The notes beneath the pieces were generated by a model. The model did no database searches. It saw only the letters and a list, made by a program, of their open reading frames with translations, and was not told where the DNA came from. Below, piece by piece: positions 54,201-64,000 of a DNA stretch of 64,000 bases. The stretch lies in the NCBI GenBank assembly GCA_963680875.1, contig OY804579.1:38710397-38774396 (forward strand), written 5' to 3'. Both the position numbers and the translations under genes were made by a program. Numbering within the stretch: position 1 is the first letter of the stretch; each line of letters opens with the position of its first letter. The DNA comes from Bathymodiolus brooksi. Lineage: Eukaryota; Mollusca; Bivalvia; Mytilida; Modiolidae.

Positions 54201-57200
54201 AGTACTGCACACTGCCATAACACATTATTCAAATATGATTATTTTTTACTGCATTTAATGATAACACATTCATTTATTTTACCCAAAAAAAGAAATTTTA
54301 GAAAATTATCTTTGGTGAGAATTGAAAAATAAAATTGAGTGGTAGGTTGTGTTGGGGTAATCGAGCAATTTATTTATTATGGCCTAAAAGAATGTTTATT
54401 GTTGATTTCATGTTTTATTGTAGGATTTAATGCAAAGTCCAGACAGGGCCAAATACCACTAGCCCTAAGCCCTAGTCTAGTAAAAATTGCATAAATTACT
54501 TAATCAAATAGAAAAAAATCTTCTAAAATGCTGTTCAAGCTAGTTTGTCAAAATGTTTTTGCCACAGACTGAAAGTCTATAAAATGACAAAATATTGATT
54601 TTAAAGAGTCAATAAACATGTTTTTGATAGATTAAAGGATTAGAAAAATAACTAATGCAAATAATATTTATACCAAGATTTTCCGTGTTAAACAATCAAA
54701 CATGAAGCGTGGGATTTTTTAGTTGTTTAACTCGGGAAAACCGTAGTATAAATGATTTGGAACATGAAGCCATGCAATATCACATCTAGGTCGTTGATTT
54801 ATTATTGCATGACTCTATGATAGTAATTAAACTACAGCCATGATTTAGAGTGTGACATATCTCCTTTCTACGTAAATTGTTTCATAGTTCTTAGCTGTTG
54901 CTTACATTCTGGTATATAAACCATAAAAATATCAAGCAAAAAAATGCATCCATGTTACAACTTTATTTATATTTTCCATTCTAATACCAGTGCACATTGG
55001 TACTCGATTGACATTTAATATGTATGTCATATGGGTTGTTTCCCCTGGTAACTCTGCATATCTTTGTATTGTATGCTTTTACCAAGGGTAAAATATTGTA
55101 TTGATTAATCTGTTAGAATGATGGGTTAAATTAAAATGATAGGTGACAGCTTGGGTTTTTTTGCTTTTTTTTCATTTTTTCTTTGAAAGATATTCGATAT
55201 GTACAATACATATCGAATATCTTTCAAAGAATATCTTTATTGACAGAAGATACAAACATATTGTCACAGCAGTTATAGATAGCTACATCTATCTTATTAT
55301 TGATTTTTCAGGATTTCTATCAAAAGCATGCAATTACATCATTAAAAATTTATAAAAGCTGGCTTTAATTATAAAATATTGTAAATTAAGCATTTTTCTA
55401 CAAGATTCATGTATAAACAAATAAATTTGTAATTAAAAATTAATAAAAGCTGGCTTTATATAATATTGTAAATTAAACATTTTTCTGCGATATACATGTA
55501 TAAAAACAAATAAATTTGTAATTAAAAAATAATAAAAGCTGGCTTTAATTTATAAAATATTATAAATTGAATATGTTTCTACTAGATACATGTATAAACA
55601 AAAAAATTTGTAATTAGAAATTAATAAAAAGCTGGCTTTATAAATATTTTAAATTGAAAAATTGTCTATAAGATACATGTATAAACACATATATTTGTAG
55701 ATAAAATATTGTAAATTAAAAACATTTTTCTACGATATACATGTACAATGTATAAATAAATAGATTTGATTTGCTTTGATTTTTGGTGTTTTAATGCCAA
55801 TTTCAGCAATATTTCAGCTATATCATGGCAACCAGTTTTAGTGGTGGAAGAAGTCGGAGTACTCAGTGAGAACTACCGACCATGGATATAAATAAATAGA
55901 TTTGTAATTAAAAATTTATTGTATTTACATTGTAGATTTTATTTTTAATATGGTATGGGGTAACAGTAAATTAAATTTTCCATAAAATTAAATTAAATTT
56001 ATATTGTTTGGCTATTGTCCCAGAAGCAAACAATGATAAAAAGAAAGTGTAAACAGTATATATATATTGTCAACAATTCTACCAATATCAACAAAGATTC
56101 AAAGATTTTATCAATTCAACCAAGTGCAACATGTGTAAACAAATATACATGTATATACAGAAATACAAACATACATATACATGTATATTCAATACACACG
56201 TCATAAACTAATTTGTAAGTAGAAAAAACGGGATACCCAGTAGTAATGACATTTAGGAACACAATCTATTTAAACCCTTTAGAAAAAGTGATAACTCAAT
56301 ATGGCAAAGAAATGAACAACTACCTCTTAGCTTAGATCAATGAACACAAAAAAGGCCATGCATGACATTTACCTATGGAAATCCAGGTTTATAAAAAAAA
56401 CTTTTATTGGCTTAATCAGGGAATTATAAAACAAGTTTTATAATTCCCTGGCTAAATAGAACAAAAATCTATATATATACATGTATCATGGTATGTACTG
56501 GTAATGGTATATCTGATTATTGTTCAAAGTACAAAAAATGTATCCAGCTCTAGTTTATTAAAAAGTATAATAATTGCTGTATAAAGCTAATAAAGCTACA
56601 CTCAATCTCCAATAGTAGTGATATCTTCTTTAGAAATGTATCCCCTCCCCCACTCCACTAGACCCCTATAGCTAACAACAACAACCAGCAATATTGTAGA
56701 CTCCTGACAATGTTTATAATGGGAAAAATATCACCTGACATATTCTTATCATAATACCTATGATTAAATTACTGATAAATTACTGATAAAAACATCCAAA
56801 CAATTCTCCTTATTAAAAGAAAACATTTGTTCTGAGTACCAGCAGTGATCAGCTAGGAACTGGTCTCAGTTTGTTTGCCCACCTATTTCTCAAATTGTCC
56901 TGAGGAACTTTATAAAAATTAGTTTAATTATTAAAGAATGTCATGAAGAAATTATGATAAAACTGGCAATTGTCCTGAAGATTTCAAAGTCTAGCTGATA
57001 CACTGACCAATATACTTTTAATATGTAATTATATAAGTCCATGGTCACAGGACTCTCATCATCACTACTTTTCAATTAAAGGGAGTAGTGACTTCTCTTT
57101 CATTTGGGCGTAACAGGGAGAAGTGGGAGACGAAAGAATGAAGTAACGATATTTCTGTTTAATGAAAAAACCTTTAAAGTTTCCTCCCAAATTTAGAAGA

Positions 57201-60200
57201 TAGATTTAAAGCTGTCAGGTTGTTTTGATTTTTTCTCTTTGTTAGACATAATTTGCAGGAGCAAAACATTTATAGTGCCTTTGAAACATTTGATGTACAC
57301 AACTTTGCCTAAATGTATTTAACTCGGAAATGGTATAAACTTGTTGTCGATTTGCTCCTTAAAAATTATACTTACTCTTTTTATTATTATGTTGTTAAAA
57401 AAAAATTGATTTTTAGCTCACCTTGCCAAAGGCAATATGAGCTTTTGCCATCACTTGGCATCCATTGTCTGTTAACTTTTCACATTTTAATCTTCTTCTC
57501 TGAAACCCCTCAGCCAAATGAACTGAAACTTGGTAGGAAGCATCTATGGAAGGTCCTCTATAAAGATTGCTCATTTTGTCCTGATCCATTAACAAACGTG
57601 GCCTAAACAGACAATTCTTGTTTCTGATGGGTGGATTTCTAAAAATCTTCTCCTCTGAAACCGCTTGGCCAAATGGACGGAAACGTGGTAGGAGGCATCT
57701 ATGGAAGGTCCTCTGGGAATTGCTCATTCTGTTTTGATCCGTTAACAAACATTGCTGTCATAGGCAATTCTTGTTACTTAGTGGTCGATTTCTAAAACAG
57801 CTTTTCCTCTGAAATCACTTGGCCAAATGATATGAAACTTGGTAGGAAGCATCTATGGAAGGTCCTCTATAGAAATTGCTCATTTCGTTTTGATCCATTA
57901 ACAAATATGGCTGCCACAGGCAATTCTTGTTTTAGATTGGTCGATTTCTAAACATCTTCTTCTCTGAAACTGCTTTGCCAAAATGAACCTAAATTTGATG
58001 GGAAGCACCTATGGAAGGTTCTGTATTAAGTTTCCTTAAAGCAGAATGAAAGGTGAGTGACACAGGCTCAGCCCACTGAGCCTCTAGTTTTACACAATTT
58101 TCAATATAAATTCCCCTTTCAGAGCTGCCCTGTCAAAGATTTTGAAAATGTCACAATGCAATGTAAATGATAGGAGGAAAGCTATGATAAAGAAAGAGAA
58201 AATACTGACATAATTAAAAAGCAACCTGTATTCTTAAATCAGTAGTCACAAATGTAATACATGTACCGTTATTTACCTATACATCTATATTACATCAATA
58301 TTCAATGCAAATTCAATGTATTATATTCATGAGTACTGTTTGAAAGTATACTCTGAATTTTTTTTTTAATAACAAATATGAAATATTAACCTTTTATTTA
58401 CTTTAAAAATAATAGTGCATATGATATATTATCTTTGAATTATTACTAATAAAAAAAAAGTGTGCTGTATATATTAAACAAAATATCTACAGTAATTTTT
58501 TAAATGACGATTTCAAATTTAAGCAATGTTAAATGCGTTAAAATAGAGGTGATGTTTTTACTATGTACTGGTAAGTTATTCTGGTTTTAAACAGGGTACA
58601 GGGTATATAAATGTCCCAATGTGACATTCAAAAAGTACCCAGCATACAATTTATATTGATAGACATGAATGAGGTGATCATTTAAAATATATTAAGGGTA
58701 AAGGTTATGGTGTTTGACACCACTTTCAACAATGTTTCAGTTACCGGTATGTCGTGTTGGTCAGTTTTATTGGTGGAGGAAACCTGAGAACCATGATAAA
58801 ACGGTTAACCACAGACCTGCCGCAAGTCATAAAACATATTAATGAAGATATCAAAGAGACAAAGGTCTATAGCATGCGACTATAGTGAAGAGTATTCTGT
58901 AGATAGTAATATATACACATTTTTTTCCAGAATTGTATGTGGCAGGAGGGTTAGAGTAGAGCATGCTGTTCCATATGATGAACATCGTAAAGACAAATCA
59001 TCCAAACGTAGAAAACCAAATTATAGGTAAAGATACTTATATTACAGATGTAACATTGTAGAGATGAATCATTTAAACATAGAAAACCCAATTACCGGAA
59101 CATTTGTATCTGGGTAAAAACATATAACAGACATACATTGGGAAGGTAAATCATATAAACATAGAAAACCCAATTATAGGTCAAATATATCATAGATACA
59201 TATATAGCATTGTAAGGACAAATCTTGGATTCAGATCTTCAAATACAGCCATCTAATAATCGGGGTGTGATCATTTATTTATCAGGAGTTTTACTGGTAA
59301 AGATAGATATGTATATTTTTATACATCAAAAAATCAATTACTTGGGAAAATCAGGCATTGCAAAAATATTCAACTTGCAGTTATGGATTTTTAAATATGT
59401 ATTACTAGTAACATACATTTTGATGATAACCATTTGTTCACTTGGACCTTATTCATATTATTAGGGATATTGCATCAGTGGTTTAATGAGCTGTAGATCA
59501 TGGTTGTGAGTCTGGATCAAGTTATACCAAAAGACTATAAAATCAGTATTTGATGCTTCGTTGCTAAGCATGCAGCATTAAGGAGTAAGAGCTGATTGAT
59601 TCAGAATCAGGGTGATGTGTTACGAGTGGAAAGACATGTCTACTGCAAACTTGTTTCACACTATAACAATCCAACCTAGTGTTGGTCTAATAAAAATCAT
59701 ACATCATCATCTCATCGAAATGTAACTTATTCTCGCCATGAGAGAAGTTAAAAATTGCTCACTTGGCATTCAGCAGTGCTTAAGCATGATCATGTTTCCA
59801 ATAAAGTAGTGAGCTGTCGTGATCGTAATCATATGGTAGTTAGATTTACAACTACATATGCAATCAGTGCCTATCACAACTAACGTTCGAATCCCATGCA
59901 TGGCGATGTGTACTCAATACAACATTATGTGATAAAGTTTGTCAGTGACTTGCGGCAGGTCAGAGATTTTCTCCGGGTACTCTGGTTTCCTACTCCAATA
60001 AAACTGGCCACCACGATATAGTTAAAATATTGTAGAAAGTGGCATTAAACACCATACCCCCAATAAAAGTAGAGCAAACTATATTTTTAAGCCAATGATT
60101 CATTATTTGAAAACAATTTATCTTATACTTATTACAAATTATGGTCTTTTTATTTCTTCTTTCACATTCTTCAATATTAAAAAAAAGATATCAACATCTA

Positions 60201-62733
60201 ATTTCAGATCATATTCAAGAACACCCAGCAGATCACGCTCAAGATCAAGGTCAAGAAGAAGGTCATTCAAAAGGTCAAGATCAAGGTCACGTAGGAGGTA
60301 ATGTATTTATGAACTGTCACAATCTAAATTAAAATTGGATCTTTTATTGTTCCTACATTTTTAGTTAAAACTGATTAAGAAATATTTTAAACAAGACTTA
60401 AATTGACTCTGATTGCTCCAAACTCTATAGGTATGAAATTAATGTTAGGTGGATAAGATTTCTTTGTATGATGATTGACTATAAAATTGCTGAAAAAGTT
60501 GCTTAACACTGTTTATATACAACCCCTAGTATTCTTCTTCATGTCAGATCTATCAATTTTGGTGGTCTATATCTTCATGACTGACTATCATATAAAAATT
60601 CATGTTGATTATAATTATGAATTACTGATGCTGTATATACTAGACTATAGATAAGAATTTGTAAATATATATGGAGTGATGGGGTACAAATTTGTTCAGG
60701 TATGAATCATTGTCGTGATGAAGTTGTCAGGGTGTATGTGGAACATGCGTTCAGGGGAAATGGGATTGGTGTTAAAGTTTCATTTTAACCTGATAATGTA
60801 AAATTGATGCTTGCTAAATCTTTAGGGTGGGAATTAAGATAAGGTAGAGGGACATGTGTACTGTGGGGTGTTCCTTCAATGAATTAGGGCTATAAATATC
60901 CATTTCATCCTACACAATTTTGATTTGATTTTTGGTGTTTAATGCCACTTTCAGCAATATTTCAGCTATATCATGGCGACCAGTTTTAGTGGTGGAAGAA
61001 GCCGGAGAGAACCACCGACCATGGGCATGCAAAGTTCTGGTAAACTTTATCATTTGCAGCTGCGAATCGAGTGCACCCTTTTTTGTAATTTACAAAGCTG
61101 GGCGCGAACCCACGCCGTATTGGTTGTATGCTTGTATGAGTTGTTAGGTAATCCAACTACCTAACTCTTTGAACCACCTGGACCCTTCCTACACAAGCAT
61201 ACTTGGTAAAAGTTGCATTTTACAATATGATTTTTTCTTGGCAAGTACCTGCTAAAAATGCTCACTTTGCTTGTGTTAAACAATATTAACTCAATCCGTA
61301 TTTATATTACTCTAAGACAAACCAGGACTCATTTAGTCAAGCAAATGTGTGTTCCTCTACATTCTTTAATTACAGTCACTCCTGTAGTTATTATATAAGT
61401 ATAGTTTGTATTTTATGTTTACAGGTCAAGAAGTAGATCTAGAGACAGAAAATCAAAATCAAGTAAAAGAAAAAGGTATTGTTATAAATTGTATATTTCT
61501 AGAATTAACAATGTGTTTATATTCAGATTCAGGTTTTCACAAATTAGGTTGTAGGGTATATGGGGGTTCAAGCCCTTGTGGTACAAAAAGATTAAAATAA
61601 GCTGTACTGGTAATGGAACATTTTTCATAAAATTGTCTTTAAGAATCAGGAACTGCAACTGTATTTGGCATGCATTTTGATATGAATATTCACTTTTATA
61701 CAAAAGAATGTCCAGAGGTCTACTGTGTTCAAGTCATGGGGAAAAGGGATAGGGGGGAGGGGGGTTAATATTCACAATATGCTAAGATAGGCCATAACAT
61801 CTTTTTTACCAGGGGAGCAATAATACACTGATATTAACCTTGCTTATGTTTTTACAATAGGCATGGTAGGAGTGGTTTGTGTTGGGGGTTTTCAGCTTAT
61901 ATTCCTTCACTATAGCTAGAATCAATAATGTTGATGAAAATGAGGCTTTATTTCTGCGATGTCGATATTATTCTTTTCATCAAATTTCAAAAAATTCCCT
62001 TGACTGATGTTAATAAAAAAAAAAAAAAAAAAAAAGACTTCTTTCGTTGTCCCAGACAATCCTAGATATTCATGTGTTGCTCTTATGTATGCAATTTACT
62101 CATTTTAAGCAAAATATTAAACGGTGAATAATCTCATAAGCCATTCTTTAATTTGCAGGTCATATTCAAAATCAAAATCAAAATCAAGGTCACGTTCAAG
62201 AGATAGAAAAAGTTCAAAAGATAGAAGCAGTAAATCTAGGTAAGTTCACCGTGAGGTGGGGGCGTGAGCATGTTTGATGTTCTTTTTCAACCAATCAAAA
62301 TTTAAAAAAATTCATTTATATTCACTATACAGTCAAACTTGTCTTAGCGACCCCCTCCATATTACAACTTCCTTTGTTATGACCTTTGTATAATGACCCA
62401 CTGTCTAACGTGACTAATGACTGTGTTCTTTGGCTGAAAATCCTACGTATAACGACTATTAAAATTATTATTAAACCGGATGTTAGATGATAAATAAACA
62501 CAGTCCCGACTTTTGAACAATTTATATTGATAAAATAAATTACATTTTATTTCCGTTTTGCCCAGGTGATTCAGCGATTGTTGCCACTATCCTGCTAGCC
62601 GATATTTGCATGTTCTTACTGACAACATCTATGTTTCCTTAAACGTCACTCCCAAATGTACATGTTTTCAAAGTCCCTACCTGTTACTACATGTAGTTCA
62701 TAATAATAGATAGCGTCATTTTTTTACAGGTAA
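51092..62733 (+). CDS. SRSF3/SRSF7-like SR splicing factor, about 176 residues
   Basis: An RNA-binding splicing regulator of the nucleus. Exons 51092-51222, 51868-51945, 58931-59026, 60208-60297, 61425-61475, 62159-62239 and a probable stop exon 62730-62733; all junctions GT-AG and all phases equal (2/1). Residues about 10-85 form one [23 protein letters not shown] (RNP2 VFVGDL), [20 protein letters not shown] (RNP1 GFAFLVY) and GRRVRVEH. Residues about 103-176 are an RS domain ([20 protein letters not shown]). NPPGFAF after VWVAR is characteristic of the SRSF3/SRSF7/Rsf1 group. There is no CCHC knuckle, so it is closer to SRSF3 in layout and length (164 residues in human). A continuation beyond the window is possible if the last acceptor is not a terminal exon. 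Confidence 0.92.
51333..51397 (+). pseudogene. degenerate copy of SR exon 2 in intron 1
   Basis: GAAGTGTGTAAAGAAACTTC-ATGGCAGG (51370-51397) is identical to the 3' end of exon 2 and its first donor base. Upstream, CCAGGAATTCTGTATTCTT loosely matches CCAGGATTTGCATTCTT of the exon. The donor GT is lost (GGAATAAG) and no acceptor is present, so it is not spliced in a normal way. Confidence 0.65.
51868..51945 (+). CDS. SR gene exon 2
   Basis: Acceptor TTTTTAG|GAAC; encodes [20 protein letters not shown] and KKLHG; donor GGCAG|GTAAGT. Contains RNP1. Its 3' end has a copy in intron 1. Confidence 0.93.
52213..52493 (-). mobile_element. SINE family 3, full-length minus copy
   Basis: Plus strand: TTTGATTTGATTTTTGGTGT, TTAACGCCACTTTCAGCAAT, GTTTTAGTGGTGGAAGAAGC, then the inverted tRNA-like head with GGGCGTGAACCCACGCC (B box) and GGTAATCCAACGACCTAATTC. 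It shares the 3' tail with families 1 and 2 but has a different head and (TCAAA)n end. Confidence 0.88.
52645..52730 (+). repeat. dispersed repeat D1, second copy
   Basis: GAGGTGAGAGGTGATTGTTC and ATTGGTGGAATTGTTGACCA, TGTTTAAACTTCCTTTT, matching 26735-26820 in XYLT intron 11. Confidence 0.7.
52782..53548. repeat. about 375-bp tandem duplication in SR intron 2
   Basis: Copy 1 is about 52782-53150, copy 2 about 53152-53548; both carry TTTATTTGTAAAATGTATGT, GGCTGTAACAGATGCTGATC and AACAGTGACATATTGAATGA. Copy 2 has an extra GATATATACAATAAAAATGC. Identity is high, so it is recent. Confidence 0.92.
53712..53805 (-). mobile_element. SINE family 1 tail fragment
   Basis: GGGTTATGGTGTTAAGCACC, ACTTTCAACAATATTTTAG and TTTATTGGTGGAGGAAACAG; head missing. 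A piece of repeat D1 follows. Confidence 0.75.
53860..55334. other. SR intron 2, no feature seen
   Basis: AT-rich intron without a supported exon. A short hairpin (ATATTCGATATG ... CATATCGAATATC) occurs at 55190-55222. Confidence 0.4.
55335..55765. repeat. about 100-bp tandem repeat, four to five units
   Basis: Each unit has AATTAATAAAAGCTGGCTTT, AATATTGTAAATTAA, CATTTTTCTAC and GATACATGTATAAACAAATA. Diverged; interrupted at the 3' side by a SINE. Confidence 0.85.
55770..55887 (-). mobile_element. SINE family 3, 5'-truncated, with target-site duplication
   Basis: CTTTGATTTTTGGTGTTTTA to AACTACCGACCATG, flanked by ATAAATAAATAGATTTG on both sides (about 55753-55769 and 55889-55905), inserted into the preceding repeat array. 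Confidence 0.85.
55906..57413. other. SR intron 2, no feature seen
   Basis: AT-rich intron. A palindrome (AACTTTTATTGG...AATTCCCTGG) near 56399-56455 contains TAATCAGGGAATTATAAAAC and its inverse. No exon is supported. Confidence 0.4.
57414..58088. mobile_element. dispersed element with TAGCTCACC / GGTGAG ends and internal repeats
   Basis: Starts TAGCTCACCTTGCCAAAGGC and ends GGTGAGTGACACAGGCTCAG-CCCACTGAGCCTCTAG. The interior has four diverged copies of an about 180-bp unit with CTTGGCCAAATGGACNGAAAC, GGAAGCATCTATGGAAGGTC and AAATTGCTCATT. Sequences with this start, body and GAGCCTC end are very common in lophotrochozoan genomes (from memory); the class is unclear. Confidence 0.7.
58706..58835 (-). 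mobile_element. SINE family 1 tail and body fragment
   Basis: GGTTATGGTGTTTGACACCA, CTTTCAACAATGTTTCAG, TTATTGGTGGAGGAAACCTG and GACCTGCCGCAAGTC, ending about 95 bp before exon 3. Confidence 0.75.
58931..59026 (+). CDS. SR gene exon 3
   Basis: Acceptor TTTTCCAG|AATT; encodes [20 protein letters not shown] and [12 protein letters not shown]; donor TTATAG|GTAAAG. End of the RRM and start of the basic linker. Its 3' end is repeated downstream. Confidence 0.92.
58987..59226 (+). repeat. 70-83-bp degenerate tandem repeat spanning the SR exon 3 end
   Basis: The exon 3 end (ACAAATCATCCAAACGTAGA-AAACCAAATTATAG) recurs at 59064-59097 (TGAATCATTTAAACATAGAA-AACCCAATTACCG) and 59146-59179 (TAAATCATATAAACATAGAA-AACCCAATTATAG). 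A partial fourth copy lies at 59211-59226. All copies still encode a KPNYR end in the matching frame. Confidence 0.75.
59470..59795 (+). mobile_element. SINE family 2, diverged plus copy
   Basis: ATCAGTGGTTTAATGAGC head remnant, AGCATGCAGCATTAAGGAGT, GAATCAGGGTGATGTG, CATACATCATCATCTCATCG and TTAAAAATTGCTCACTTGGC. The (ACTC)n tail is lost. Confidence 0.78.
59815..60062 (+). mobile_element. SINE family 1, full-length plus copy
   Basis: GAGCTGTCGTGATCGTAATC, GGTAGTTAGATTTACAACTA, a B-box-like CGTTCGAATCCC, GACTTGCGGCAGGTCAGAG and AAAGTGGCATTAAACACCA. Confidence 0.85.
60208..60297 (+). CDS. SR gene exon 4 (RS domain)
   Basis: Acceptor ATTTCAG|ATCA; encodes [20 protein letters not shown] and KRSRSRSRR; donor AGGAG|GTAATG. 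The repetitive coding DNA (TCAAGATCAAGGTCAAGAAG) is purine-rich. Confidence 0.93.
60918..61185 (-). mobile_element. SINE family 3, full-length minus copy
   Basis: GATTTGATTTTTGGTGTTTA, ATGCCACTTTCAGCAATATT, GGAGAGAACCACCGACCATG, GGGCGCGAACCCACGCC and GTAATCCAACTACCTAACTC. Confidence 0.88.
61425..61475 (+). CDS. SR gene exon 5 (RS domain)
   Basis: A 51-bp micro-size exon. Acceptor TTTACAG|GTCA, donor AAAAG|GTATTG; encodes [16 protein letters not shown]. The acceptor is immediately followed by GT. Confidence 0.9.
62159..62239 (+). CDS. SR gene exon 6 (RS domain)
   Basis: Acceptor TTTGCAG|GTCA, donor TCTAG|GTAAGT; encodes [20 protein letters not shown] and DRSSKS. Confidence 0.92.
62330..62480 (+). 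mobile_element. MITE M2-type left end
   Basis: CAGTCAAACTTGTCTTAGCG-ACC after TA, matching the left end of the element at 26943. No convincing right end was found, so the length is uncertain. Confidence 0.5.
62730..62733 (+). CDS. SR gene probable terminal exon (stop codon only)
   Basis: Acceptor TTTTTTTACAG is followed directly by GTAAGT. Joined to exon 6 (AG), the first base completes Arg and TAA terminates, giving a 176-residue protein. The same ten bases form a donor, so this could instead be a recursive splice site leading to an exon beyond the window. Confidence 0.45.
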
Positions 62734-63106
62734 GTTGTACACGTGATAAAAAGATTTATTATTGGTTTTTGTTTTTGTTTTTCTTATTTAAAATTGCTTA
62801 CGATATCAAATATTTAGAATCAGAGTTTTTGAAATTCATCGGACCTAGCGGGCAGAAAATCATGAGGTCTGCCAATAACGTCGGTAATGCCGGTCCTCAT
62901 GTCCGGCAAACATTTTTTATCAACCCAGCTGTGAGCGAAGCGAACATGGTTGATACTTGTAAACACTTTGAAATCGGAAGCGGAAGTGTGAGGAGCTTAA
63001 GCCATTTGCCTGTTTTCATAATTGAACATCTTTGGCGCGACCAACACGAAACAAATAAAATAAAATAATGACTTTAAAATTGTATTGAGAATTAAAACTT
63101 ACGTTT
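62734..63106. other. possible SR 3' UTR or intron, unassigned ORF
   Basis: A 99-codon plus frame (62769-63068) is open but unrecognised; part is richer in G/C than the surroundings (TAACGTCGGTAATGCCGGTC). AATAAA motifs occur at about 63052-63064, compatible with a poly(A) signal if the SR gene ends at 62733. Confidence 0.35.
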
Positions 63107-63646
63107 CGTGCCGAAGGCACCGTGATGACTCAGTATATCATTCAAATAGAAAACAGGGTTTTACTTTCGAATTTGAAGAAGGCAGAGTTGTTATTGAAGG
63201 TTTCGTAAATGAAATAAATAATAAACTTTGTGTCGTGCCGAAGGCACGAACACTACGAATAAAGAAATAAAATCGTCGTGCCAAAGGCACACCCGATATG
63301 AACAAAAGAATAAATCAGCACGGCCACATTAAATGTTGCAAATGGGTCCCATGGCAACACCTTGACGGAAGTTGATTCGCCCTTTATTTTCATAGACCAA
63401 GAAACATTAAGTTTTCGTTCCGAAGACATATCTTATGTAATAAAATTAATTTACTATTCGTGCCGAAGGCACCACCATTACGAACAAAATTTCAAAAGTC
63501 TTCCTGCCAAAGGCACGAAAACAGTATAGTCGGAATGGATCCCATGGCAACACATTGCCGGAAGTTAATTGTAACAGGTATTTACCAAGCAAATTCATAA
63601 CAAAATTTCGTCATGTCATAAGGATTGGGATTCGTGCCGAAGGCAC
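63107..63646. repeat. six dispersed CGTGCC(G/A)AAGGCAC hairpin motifs in a repeated block
   Basis: Sites at 63107, 63234, 63277, 63459, 63504 and 63633, each GTGCC-GAA-GGCAC or a one-base variant, often followed by ACGAA. GGNTCCCATGGCAACAC-TTGNCGGAAGTT also occurs twice (63345 and 63537), so the block has an approximately 190-bp repeated structure. Confidence 0.8.
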
Positions 63647-64000
63647 TAAATATGCTATCAATGTTAAAATGTAATAATTATGTTTTGGCAGTCGGACTTT
63701 TTCGGGTCTTTCCGTCAAACAAAATTTTTCCGCTTGATAGTATTATCCCATCTAATCTTGAAATACGAGGAAAAATCTTTAGTTAAATAAAATGAGATAT
63801 TGGATACTTTGATTTAATTTATGTTTTATTTTTTTTAATCAACTCCTCTCGCAGCTCTGTTGCAGTTTTCTTGTTGAATGATGTGTTTACTTTTTTAACG
63901 GAAGTCGGAAACGCAGGTCGTATTGTAAATACCAGAACAAGTTCGGTCAACTCGGAATTCGTAACCGCATTGAATACGTGATATTTTATCTGTTTTTGGT
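63647..64000. other. window end, no gene seen
   Basis: AT-rich; AATAAA at about 63786. A GC-richer part near 63900-63980 is cut by the window end. Confidence 0.35.

Noticed and set aside
57313..57748. ORFs on both strands over the TAGCTCACC element
   Set aside because: Each covers one or two repeat units of a non-coding dispersed element and no protein family is recognised.
1..64000. Bacterial-style operon, phage or defence system
   Set aside because: Introns, SINEs, LINEs and animal genes show this is eukaryotic DNA; no prokaryotic gene organisation is present.

Overview
This is AT-rich, intron-rich eukaryotic DNA. It most resembles a lophotrochozoan animal, probably a bivalve mollusc. The basis is (i) two animal genes with short exons and GT-AG introns, (ii) many tRNA-derived SINE copies ending in a 3' tail of the type common in molluscs (GGCGTTAAACA followed by short A-rich repeats), (iii) pogo/Tigger, LINE and Penelope-like remnants, and (iv) abundant minisatellites. 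The species is not determined.

Layout. 1-7.1 kb: a dead, nearly full-length non-LTR retrotransposon (LINE A, + strand) with a PHD-finger ORF1 and an endonuclease/RT ORF2, followed by a nested tandem-repeat tail. 7.1-24.8 kb: gene-poor DNA holding one small unassigned membrane-protein ORF (7.7-8.1 kb, -), a tandem segmental duplication (11.0-13.1 kb), a broken gene of an uncharacterised family (13.6-14.9 kb, -), a Penelope-like fragment (17.6 kb), a deletion-derived Tigger-like element (20.4-21.0 kb) and a SINE whose tRNA head has expanded into a 50-bp satellite (21.3-22.2 kb). 24.8-50.7 kb (-): a complete peptide O-xylosyltransferase gene (XYLT; 12 coding exons, 871 codons, all phases consistent). 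51.1-62.7 kb (+): an SRSF3/SRSF7-like splicing factor gene (six exons plus a probable stop-codon exon). The two genes are head to head, with start codons about 395 bp apart, so they probably share a bidirectional promoter.

Function. XYLT starts glycosaminoglycan assembly on proteoglycans in the Golgi; its exons encode a type II membrane anchor, a WSC domain, the GT14 catalytic domain and the C-terminal xylosyltransferase domain. The SR protein has one RRM and an RS domain. No shared pathway is implied; the genes share only a promoter region.

The introns hold most of the unusual structure. A young LINE (43.0-46.3 kb) inserted exactly over the XYLT exon 2 splice acceptor and duplicated it. A 2.1-kb pogo-like transposon (31.2-33.3 kb) carries an extra HIRAN-like ORF that overlaps the transposase start as TAATG. 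There are several large palindromes, a 2.5-kb minisatellite interrupted by fold-back elements, three cases where the 3' end of a coding exon is copied into an intron, and a CAG|GTAAGT zero-length-exon signal at the end of the SR gene. The best candidates for something undescribed are the TAATG-linked two-ORF transposon and the minisatellites seeded from transposon ends or exon ends.
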